A stretch of 64,000 nucleotides of DNA from Aliivibrio salmonicida LFI1238 (GTDB taxonomy: Bacteria; Pseudomonadota; Gammaproteobacteria; Enterobacterales; Vibrionaceae): assembly GCF_000196495.1 (NCBI RefSeq), contig NC_011313.1, positions 806,001 through 870,000 of the forward strand. Direction: 5' to 3'. The first letter of the stretch is position 1, and each line of letters opens with the position of its first letter. This document shows positions 24,728-32,155 of the stretch, one piece after another. The notes below the pieces were generated by a model. That model made no database searches. It saw nothing but the letters and a program-made list of their open reading frames with translations, and was not told the origin of the DNA. Both the position numbers and the translations under genes were made by a program.

Positions 24728-26836
24728 GTGTTTAAAATTCAATCAGTTAAAATAGTGAGCGTATTACGTTTAGCTATTCTTTTAACGTCAACACTCTTGT
24801 TGTCGGCATTTTCGGTATCTGCACAACCCATTACAACAGGCTGGTTAACTCACCCTGATCATCCACCGGCACAAGTTCGCTTTATGCTGACAGGTGAAGT
24901 CGATGAAGAGAACAATCAAGCCCGAGGTTTACTCGAGGTAAAACTTGATGGTGAATGGAAAACCTATTGGCGCTCACCTGGTGAGGCAGGCGTTTCACCT
25001 GTACTCGATTGGAGTAAATCAACCAACCTTTCTAATTTAGCTTGGCATTGGCCTACCCCTGCTTATTATGAGCAATCAGGCTTAATGACGCTTGGCTACA
25101 AGCACGATGTTGTTTTCCCTATGGAGCTAACCGTTGATGATATTACCAAACCCGTTAGTTTCTTAGGTAAGTTGACCCTACCAACTTGTACCAATATTTG
25201 TGTCCTAACTGAGTATGATCTGGAATTACCCCCTATCAATCTCACAAACATTGAAACGGATGCAGACGCTCAACATTTGTACCAACAAGGGTTGTCAAAC
25301 GTACCAACAGCAAGTGATTCCATTACCATTGTGGCCGCCTCTTTTGATAAGGTATCACAACAATTACACGTTAAATTACGCCAAGATGCGGGTTGGGATA
25401 AACCACAGATCCTCATTGATGGCAGCGAAATTACCGATGACTATTTTTCCCAACCATCAATAGACATTAATGGTAACGACGTAACCGCGACTTATAAGGT
25501 AACGAACTGGTTAGGCGAAACAGACTTAGTCGGCAAACCTATTTCGATTACCGTGTCTGATGCCCTTTTCTCCCATGAACTGAAGGCTGTTATCAATGAC
25601 AAGCCTTTTGCACAAACGACATCAACAAGCTTATTAACAATGATAGGCTTTGCGTTGCTTGGTGGTTTAATTCTTAATATTATGCCGTGTGTATTGCCCG
25701 TATTAGGCATGAAACTGAACAGCATGGTGGCGTCTTCTCAAGCGAGTAAACGCTCAATTCGCTTGCAGTTTTTTTCCTCTGCCGCCGGAATATTAACCTC
25801 ATTTTGGTTATTAGCGGCAGGGTTACTTATCTTAAAGTTCACAGGCAGTGCTATTGGTTGGGGAATTCAGTTCCAAAACCCTATTTTCATTGGTTTTATG
25901 GTCACAATAACCGCCTTATTCACGGCTAATTTGTTTGGTGTATTTGAAATTCAATTACCAAGTCGATTTTCTACCTCTCTTGCAAATAAGGGCAACGATT
26001 CCGCACTTGGACATTTTGTACAAGGGATGTTTGCAACCTTACTCGCAACCCCATGCAGTGCGCCATTTCTGGGTACCGCGGTTGCCTTTGGATTAGGTGC
26101 AAGTACCGTTGAAATGTTGATGATATTCACCTTCTTAGGTTTAGGTATGGCGCTACCTTGGCTGGTTTTTGCTTTATTCCCTCGCCTTGTTTCGTTTATG
26201 CCAAAACCGGGCATGTGGATGAATAAAGTCAAACTCATTTTTGGCCTCATGATGTTAATCACCACATTGTGGCTGCTGAGTTTACTTACACCATTTATTG
26301 GTGGGCTATCAGCTGCCATTATTGGGTTATTACTCAGCACATACTTACTGTATCAAATAGGTAAAACCCAAGGTAAAAACACTGTTATTGCGATTATTGC
26401 TGTCATTGTATTTGCAACCAGTGCAGCACTGTTAATTGGAAGTATGACAACCAAACATTGGTCAACGCCAACGGAAGATAACCTTGCTTGGCAACCATTA
26501 AATGAGCACGCCATTGATGAATACGTTAAACAAGGAAAAACGGTTTTTGTCGATGTAACGGCTGATTGGTGTATTACTTGTAAGGCCAATAAGATTGGTG
26601 TGATTTTACAAGATCCTGTGTATTCAGCATTACAGCAAGATAACGTCATTACCATGAAAGGTGATTGGACGCATCCAAGCGATAAAATTACCAATTACTT
26701 AAAAAGCCATCAACGATTTGGGGTACCACTCAATGTCGTTTATGGCCCCAATGCGCCTCAGGGATTACCACTATCAGTGCTATTAACCAGTGATGACGTT
26801 ATCAACGCTCTGGAATATGCAGGAAGAACAAACTAA
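24728..26836 (+). CDS. scsB: DsbD-family thiol:disulphide interchange protein ScsB
   Basis: A 702-aa inner-membrane protein carrying reducing power from the cytoplasm to the periplasm. A signal peptide (to about residue 32) precedes a periplasmic DsbC/D-like domain (to about 285, with PTCTNICVLTEY near 156). The eight-helix DsbD core has its two redox Cys in ILNIMPCVLPVLG near 320 and LATPCSAPFLGTA near 440. A C-terminal thioredoxin domain carries DVTADWCITCKANK near 614. Its partners should be ScsC and ScsD next door. It starts GTG and overlaps the next gene by one base. It is full length. Confidence 0.92.
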   Translation: MFKIQSVKIVSVLRLAILLTSTLLLSAFSVSAQPITTGWLTHPDHPPAQVRFMLTGEVDEENNQARGLLEVKLDGEWKTYWRSPGEAGVSPVLDWSKSTNLSNLAWHWPTPAYYEQSGLMTLGYKHDVVFPMELTVDDITKPVSFLGKLTLPTCTNICVLTEYDLELPPINLTNIETDADAQHLYQQGLSNVPTASDSITIVAASFDKVSQQLHVKLRQDAGWDKPQILIDGSEITDDYFSQPSIDINGNDVTATYKVTNWLGETDLVGKPISITVSDALFSHELKAVINDKPFAQTTSTSLLTMIGFALLGGLILNIMPCVLPVLGMKLNSMVASSQASKRSIRLQFFSSAAGILTSFWLLAAGLLILKFTGSAIGWGIQFQNPIFIGFMVTITALFTANLFGVFEIQLPSRFSTSLANKGNDSALGHFVQGMFATLLATPCSAPFLGTAVAFGLGASTVEMLMIFTFLGLGMALPWLVFALFPRLVSFMPKPGMWMNKVKLIFGLMMLITTLWLLSLLTPFIGGLSAAIIGLLLSTYLLYQIGKTQGKNTVIAIIAVIVFATSAALLIGSMTTKHWSTPTEDNLAWQPLNEHAIDEYVKQGKTVFVDVTADWCITCKANKIGVILQDPVYSALQQDNVITMKGDWTHPSDKITNYLKSHQRFGVPLNVVYGPNAPQGLPLSVLLTSDDVINALEYAGRTN

Positions 26837-27372
26837 TGGCAAAGAAAGACATAATGCCAAAAAAGACACAAACGATGAAAGCAAAGATCACCCGTTGGGT
26901 AAAAGAGATCGTCAAATTCACGCTCATCATTACCTTGTTTTCTGTTGCCGTTGATTTTTGGCGTAGCCAAGACATGCCATCAGAAGCTATTCCTTCCCTG
27001 TCAATCAACACAATCGACGGCGAATGGGTAGACATTAAGAAAATGAGTCAAGATGAACCCGTCTTACTTTATTTTTGGGGCACATGGTGTCCAGTGTGCA
27101 ATGTTGTTAGCCCAAGCGTGAGCTGGTTATCAAGTGATCATCACGTTGTTTCTGTCGCTATAACCTCCGGTGATGATGCTCGGTTAACGACATTCATGAA
27201 TTACAAAGACTATGAGTTTCCCGTGATTAATGATTCAACGGGCAGTATTAGTAAAGAGTGGGGAGTTACGGCTACCCCATCGATCGTCATCGTAAAAAAC
27301 GGTGAAATATCTTCAATTACAACTGGCGTTACAACCCCAATGGGCTTGTGGCTACGTTTATTATTCGCTTAG
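26836..27372 (+). CDS. scsD: Membrane-anchored TlpA-like thioredoxin ScsD
   Basis: A 178-aa protein with an N-terminal membrane anchor (about residues 26-43, FTLIITLFSVAVDFW) and a periplasmic thioredoxin fold. The active site is LLYFWGTWCPVCNVV near residue 77 and the cis-Pro loop is GVTATPSIVIVKNG near 145. ScsD proteins in copper-tolerance operons are thought to receive electrons from ScsB. The ATG overlaps the scsB stop (TAATG). The scsC gene follows after ten bases. Confidence 0.87.
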   Translation: MAKKDIMPKKTQTMKAKITRWVKEIVKFTLIITLFSVAVDFWRSQDMPSEAIPSLSINTIDGEWVDIKKMSQDEPVLLYFWGTWCPVCNVVSPSVSWLSSDHHVVSVAITSGDDARLTTFMNYKDYEFPVINDSTGSISKEWGVTATPSIVIVKNGEISSITTGVTTPMGLWLRLLFA

Positions 27373-27382
27373 GAATCACTCC

Positions 27383-28110
27383 ATGAAATCATTATTATTA
27401 TCCGTATCAATCGCTGCAAGTCTTGTCTTATCACCGGTTGCACTGGCAGAGAAAATCAATCCTGCTCAAGAAAAACAACTGACTGAAATATCTGATTTAC
27501 TACGTAAAAACCCAGAGATAATTGATGGATTATATTCAAATCTAACGCAGTACATTGATGGCCAAAAATCATTGAGCAGCGTCTTAGAACAAAACCATGA
27601 TTATCTGTATAACAACCCCGAACAACCTTATTTTGGGGCTGAAAATCCAAAACTGACGATCATCAACTTCACCGATTATAACTGCCCATATTGCAAGCGT
27701 TTAGAATCAAGTTTAGTTAACATCATTAAGAAATACCCTGAGATACGCGTCGTTAATGTGCTATTGCCGTTTCAACAACGGATGGTCCCTGGCCTAAAAA
27801 CAAACACGGCGTGGTATGCATTAAATGTATGGGAAAATGACAAAACAAAATTTGCAGAAGTGCACCGCTTAATGATGGCAAAACCATCACGACATGACAG
27901 CACATCAATCATGAAAATTGCCGATCTTACTGATACTCAGAAAGACTTAACGCCTAACCAAAAGAAAAAACGCTTGTTGAAAAAAATGAAAAAATATTCT
28001 CTCAACTTGGCTTGCGAGGAACACCAAGCTTAATCATTGGATCTGAAATTATTCCTGGTTTTATTCCACAAGACCAATTAGAAGCAACGATAAAAGCACA
28101 GTTAAAGTAA
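27383..28110 (+). pseudogene. scsC: DsbA-like periplasmic oxidoreductase ScsC, frameshifted near the 3' end
   Basis: The protein has a signal peptide (to about residue 22) and a DsbA/DsbG-like thioredoxin domain with active site NFTDYNCPYCKRLES near 95. The reading frame as written ends at 28033 after LNLACEEHQA, a tail unlike the family. In the next frame the expected C-terminus appears: FSQLGLRGTPSLIIGSEI, then PGFIPQDQLEATIKAQLK, stop at 28110, including the essential cis-Pro loop (RGTPSL). The shift lies in the A-rich stretch 27980-27994 (A7 then A6). One missing A explains it. A restored gene would give about 242 aa. Slippage during transcription could still yield some full-length protein. 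Confidence 0.83.
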
Positions 28111-28120
28111 TATAAATCAA

Positions 28121-28150
28121 AGTAGCCATGGCTAAAAAGACATGGCTACT
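28121..28150. terminator. Hairpin after scsC
   Basis: AGTAGCCATG (28121-28130) pairs perfectly with CATGGCTACT (28141-28150), extended by AA/TT. T runs are weak, so it may be an imperfect bidirectional terminator between the convergent scs operon and GGDEF-EAL gene. Confidence 0.55.
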
Positions 28151-28152
28151 TA

Positions 28153-29815
28153 TTAGTAATGCTCTCTGCTACATGAAGAAGACTCAGCGAGATCGGTATC
28201 CCGATTATTATTAATAAATGCCTCAAAATCCGACGCACAAATCGGTTTACTAAACAAATACCCTTGTCCATATTCGCATCCTTTTTCCATTAAAAATGAA
28301 AGATGCTCATCGGTTTCAATTCCTTCAGCTACAACCGCTAACTCCATTCCATGAGCAATGGAAATAATCGCATTAATCAACACCTCATCGCGTTTCTTTC
28401 CAATTCGATTAACAAAAGAGCGATCTATTTTTAAACGATCCAACGGTAAATTAGACAGGTAGCTCAAGCTTGAATATCCCGTTCCAAAGTCATCCAAAGC
28501 AATCAACACACCAAGTTCTTGAATTGCTTTAATTCGTTTAAGCACCTCTCCTGAACTGTCTAATAAAGCACTTTCCGTAACTTCAATCACTAACGATTCA
28601 GGTTGAATGCTGTAATCCACAATCGCACTTTTCACTTTCTCGACAATATCAACATCATTAAGCTGAATCGCTGACATGTTTACCGATATTCTATCAACAC
28701 CTACATGATTCTCTTGCCAATACTTCAACTGTTTTATTGCTTCAATTAATACCCAATGGCCAAGCTGATGAATCAAGCCAGTTTCTTCTGCTAGAGGGAT
28801 AAAATCATTAGGAAAAACCAATCCTTTTGTCGGGCTATTCCACCGAATAAGAGCTTCAGCAGAATCAAACATACTGGTTCTATGATTTAAGATAGGTTGG
28901 TAATACAGCTCAAATTCTTCTCTCTCTAATGCACCTCGTAATTCACTCTCTAAACCAAATCGAATTCGCTCCTTATTCTCCATCTCTTCAGTGTAATAAT
29001 ACACATCACTTAAAGAATGTCTTTTGGCATAATGAACGGCAACCCCTGCTTGACGGAGCAGTTCTTCTGAATTTTCATTACATGAATCACAGGTCGCTAC
29101 ACCTAAATTAACGTGGGTGATTAAACTTGATTCGGCTATTTTTATTGGCTCACCAAAAACGCCTTTAAGTACGTTAATTCTAGCGGTAAGTTCAATGCGA
29201 TCGTGGGATGAAATTAAATACACGAATTCATTACCACCTAATCGAGCAAAAAACTCTCCTTTACGAACTTGTTTTTTTACTCGAAGTGATAATTCAACAA
29301 GTAAGTTATCGGCATAACGGTGACCATAGTGGTCATTGATGAACTTAAAGCCTTTAATATCAATATGTAAAACGGTGAATTTACGATGAATAGAAAAATG
29401 AGAGTTCATACTTTTGACAAGAGCGTAACGATTAGGCAACCCTGTTAGTTCATCAAATCGCGCTTGATGTTCAATCTCTTGTTGATACGCCACTTGCTTG
29501 GTGATGTTATCAACTAATCCTAAAATACCAATGAGATCATTGCCTTCATAAATTGCTGAAAATTTCCAAATAAGGATAATCGCATGCCCATCGCTACCAG
29601 TGAATGGAATTTCACACTCGGCATGCTCCGTTTTTCCTTCACGCATTTTATTCAATTCATGTGTCATTTTAGAAAAATACGCGCCCACAATATCCGCACG
29701 TAAAGCAATGTCTTGATCTAACAATTCATCAGAGTGTAATCCAAACCAATTTTGGCAGGCCTTAGACCAACGACGAATCATAAGGTCTGGCCCCCACTCA
29801 ATCACGCCATAGGTT
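28153..29815 (-). pseudogene. PAS-GGDEF-EAL cyclic-di-GMP protein, 5' end cut by IS982
   Basis: The remaining 550-odd residues hold a PAS domain (from VIEWGPDLMIRRWSKACQNW), a GGDEF domain whose signature is RLGGNEFVYL, and an EAL domain with AEALIRWNSP, VTESALL, ALDDFGTGYSSLSYL, LKIDRSFV and EGIETDEHL. EAL catalytic residues are present, so phosphodiesterase activity is plausible. GGNEF in place of GG(D/E)EF suggests a weak or dead cyclase. The open frame continues into IS982 at 29815 (LTYGVIEWG), so the N-terminus, and probably sensor and membrane segments plus the promoter, are lost. A GTG at 29803-29805 could serve as start only if transcription arises in the IS. Confidence 0.85.
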
Positions 29816-30818
29816 AACCTGAATTCTGGATAAGGCTGAACTAATTGCCCACCTAACGATCAGATCTTTCGACCAAGAATTATTTGAACGTATTTTAAAA
29901 GGTGGGCAAGATGAATAAATTAGTTGATATATTTTGTGATGTCGATGATTTTTGTTATCAATTCTTATCTCAATGGGAAAAATACCTTGTTGAGGCTAGT
30001 GAGAGAAAAAGAAAACGTCAGTCAGTAATGTCTACTAGTGAATGTATGACTATTGTCATCGCTTTTCATCAATCAAATCATAGAGATTTCAAGAACTTCT
30101 ATATCGGGTTAGTTCATCAATATTGGAAAGGATACTTTCCAAATTTACTTAGCTACACTCGATTTGTGAGCAAAATGCCTAGCCTAATCGCCCCAATGTG
30201 TGCCTATTTTCAATCTATCAAAGGTAAGCCGACTGGCATTGCTTTTGTTGACTCCACGAGTCTTAAAGTATGCTATAACATTCGAATTCCTCGCCATAAA
30301 GTCTTTGATGGTGTTGCGAAAAGAGGAAAAGGTACCATGGGATGGTTTTTCGGCTTCAAACTTCATTTATTGATTAACCATCTTGGAGAAATTATTTCGC
30401 TGAAAATCACAGCTGGCAATGTAAATGATAGGACTCCTGTACCTGATTTATGCAAAGAACTCTCGGGGAAATTGTACGCTGATAAAGGGTACATAGGTAA
30501 AAAGTTGAGTGAGAGCTTAAAGAACTCTGATGTCGATTTAGTGACTACCTCGCGAAAAAACATGAAAGCAAAAGAGATAAGTGCTTTTGATAAGGCTATG
30601 TTATCAAAGAGATACATTATCGAAACGATAAATGACCAATTGAAGAATATCTCTCAAATTGAACATAGCCGTCATCGTAGCGTGACTGGTTTCATGCTAA
30701 ATGTAATTTCAGGCGTTGTGGCTTATTGTTTAAAAAAACAAAAGCCACGAATTAAGCTATCAGAATGTGAATTTGAACTAATCCTCGCTTAAAGCATGTT
30801 TTATCCAGAATTCAGGTT
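29816..30818 (+). mobile_element. IS982-family insertion sequence, copy 1
   Basis: A 1003-bp element with perfect ends AACCTGAATTCTGGATAA and its reverse complement, carrying one transposase gene. Flanks (AGGTT on the left, AATTA on the right) show no duplication, unlike copy 2, and the gene on the left is cut, so adjacent DNA has been rearranged or lost. It differs from copy 2 by at least one base in the transposase (Tyr versus His codon near 30274). Confidence 0.9.
29911..30792 (+). CDS. IS982 transposase (copy 1)
   Basis: A 293-aa DDE transposase of the IS982 family. Catalytic-type blocks are GIAFVDSTSLKVCYN near residue 110, LKITAGNVNDRTPVPDL near 170 with KLYADKGYIGKKL near 187, and KRYIIETINDQLKNI near 233. 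I prefer the ATG at 29911, preceded by the AAAGGTGGGC ribosome-site region, over a GTG three codons earlier. It is complete and almost identical to copy 2, with Tyr instead of His before NIRIPRHK. Confidence 0.9.
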   Translation: MNKLVDIFCDVDDFCYQFLSQWEKYLVEASERKRKRQSVMSTSECMTIVIAFHQSNHRDFKNFYIGLVHQYWKGYFPNLLSYTRFVSKMPSLIAPMCAYFQSIKGKPTGIAFVDSTSLKVCYNIRIPRHKVFDGVAKRGKGTMGWFFGFKLHLLINHLGEIISLKITAGNVNDRTPVPDLCKELSGKLYADKGYIGKKLSESLKNSDVDLVTTSRKNMKAKEISAFDKAMLSKRYIIETINDQLKNISQIEHSRHRSVTGFMLNVISGVVAYCLKKQKPRIKLSECEFELILA

Positions 30819-30846
30819 AATTAAGTAAGCGTTTATTGATTACGTA

Positions 30847-31476
30847 TTATTTGGCCGTAACCCAGAGAATTTGAGCGTCTTCTTCACTGATTGAAATAAG
30901 CACGTGTCCCATACTCGCTTCATAATAAACACTGTCCCCTACCGATAAATTAACAGGTTCATAGAATTCGCTGTAAAAACAGACTTCTCCTTCTAGAACC
31001 AATAAAAACTCTTCTCCGTCATGACGAACCCATTCTGCGTACGCATTAAAATCTCGAGCACGTATGCGGCTTTTAAATGGCATCATTCTTTTATTGGATA
31101 ATTGCGTCGCCAGCAGTTCATGTTCATAAGTGGCCGTTGGATGCGGCTTACCTTGCTCTGCCAATGTGATATCTCGTCTTCCTACCGCGCCTTTTTTCTT
31201 TGGCGGCTCAAATATTTGCGGGATATCAATATCCAATCCACTGGCTAGCTTTTGCAACGCCTGAAATGTGGGTGATATTTGTTCATTTTCTATTTTTGAT
31301 AACGTTGAACGAGCCAAACCCGTTCGCTTGCTGGCTTCTTCAAGCGTCAATCCAAGCTGAATACGAATATCTTTTAATCTTTTACCAAGATCTAGAGGAG
31401 CAATCGGTTGCTCTTCGTTATTTTTCTCTATTTTAACGATTTTAGCCTCTGTCATTATATTTCTTGGTTCACTCAA
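30847..31476 (-). CDS. XRE-family regulator with C-terminal cupin domain
   Basis: About 209 aa. An N-terminal helix-turn-helix (LGKRLKDIRIQLGLTLEEAS, then KRTGLARSTLSKIE) is joined to a cupin sensor domain (AEWVRHDGEEFLLVLEGEV near residue 150). Such XRE-cupin proteins (SutR/PuuR type) regulate amino-acid or amine metabolism. A longer ATG start at 31494 exists, but AAGGAG lies six bases before a TTG at 31474-31476, which is the better start. It is divergent from gcvH, with repeated GAAAC/GTTTC blocks between them, so it probably controls the glycine cleavage genes. That regulatory link is inference. Confidence 0.85.
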   Translation of the reverse strand: MSEPRNIMTEAKIVKIEKNNEEQPIAPLDLGKRLKDIRIQLGLTLEEASKRTGLARSTLSKIENEQISPTFQALQKLASGLDIDIPQIFEPPKKKGAVGRRDITLAEQGKPHPTATYEHELLATQLSNKRMMPFKSRIRARDFNAYAEWVRHDGEEFLLVLEGEVCFYSEFYEPVNLSVGDSVYYEASMGHVLISISEEDAQILWVTAK

Positions 31477-31594
31477 GTTGCTCTCCTTGCTCATTAAGCA
31501 TCCAAATAGCGCTCTTAATATTCACTTTACAGAGGAAAATTGCGAGAGAAAAGGCAACAAGGATGCTCAAATAGTGCGCTAGGTAGCAAAACGG

Positions 31595-31618
31595 GAAACA
31601 AAGTTTCTTATTGGAAAC
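31595..31618. promoter_or_regulatory. Candidate operator: alternating GAAAC/GTTTC repeats
   Basis: GAAAC (31595-31599), GTTTC (31603-31607) and GAAAC (31614-31618) make two overlapping dyads between the XRE-cupin gene and gcvH. The spacing suits dimeric HTH binding. A second feature, AGCATCC (31498-31504) with inverted GGATGCT (31561-31567), each followed by CAAATAG, may add a further site near the regulator start. Confidence 0.5.
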
Positions 31619-31751
31619 TTCGACGTTGAATGTTGCATTTCACACTTGTATGTTTACCAGATGTAATGTGATGGATGTAATTAATACCGCCCTCACTTCT
31701 GATTTCACTTAATGCTAATTTGCTAATAGCAACTCACACTGGAGAAGAATC

Positions 31752-32132
31752 ATGGAAAAAGATCTTAAATTTACAGCAAGCCACGAATGGGTACGTGAAA
31801 ATGGCGACGGTACGGTAACGGTTGGGATCTCAAACCACGCTCAAGGCTTACTGGGTGATGTTGTATTTGTAGACTTACCTGACGTTGATGACGAAGTAAC
31901 AGCAGGAGAAAACTTCTCTTTGGTTGAATCAGTTAAAGCCGCTTCTGACATTTACGCACCTATTTCTGGTGTGATTGTAGAAATCAACGAAGAATTAGAA
32001 GACAGCCCAGAGTTAGTCAATGAAGAACCGTATGAAGGTGGTTGGATTGCTCGAATCAAGCTATCAGACGACGGTGATCTTGAAAACTTAATTCCTGGCG
32101 ATCAATACCTTGAAAGCATCGAAGAAGAATAA
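31752..32132 (+). CDS. gcvH: Glycine cleavage system H protein
   Basis: A 126-aa lipoyl carrier that shuttles the aminomethyl group between P, T and L proteins. The lipoylation lysine lies in the motif FSLVESVKAASDIYAP near residue 60, and EGGWIARIKLS near 101 is the usual C-terminal block. GGAGAAG is located seven bases before the ATG. It is followed by gcvP after 23 bases. I saw no glycine riboswitch in the 257-base leader; the divergent XRE-cupin regulator is the likely control. Confidence 0.95.
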   Translation: MEKDLKFTASHEWVRENGDGTVTVGISNHAQGLLGDVVFVDLPDVDDEVTAGENFSLVESVKAASDIYAPISGVIVEINEELEDSPELVNEEPYEGGWIARIKLSDDGDLENLIPGDQYLESIEEE

Positions 32133-32155
32133 AAATAACAAAAAGGATTAAGATC

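Noticed and set aside
27302..27382. Longer start for scsC
   Set aside because: The upstream part overlaps scsD in another frame; the ATG at 27383 gives a proper signal peptide.
31495..31751. Glycine riboswitch before gcvH
   Set aside because: The conserved core words of glycine aptamers (GGAGAG, ACCGAAGG-type) are not present in order.
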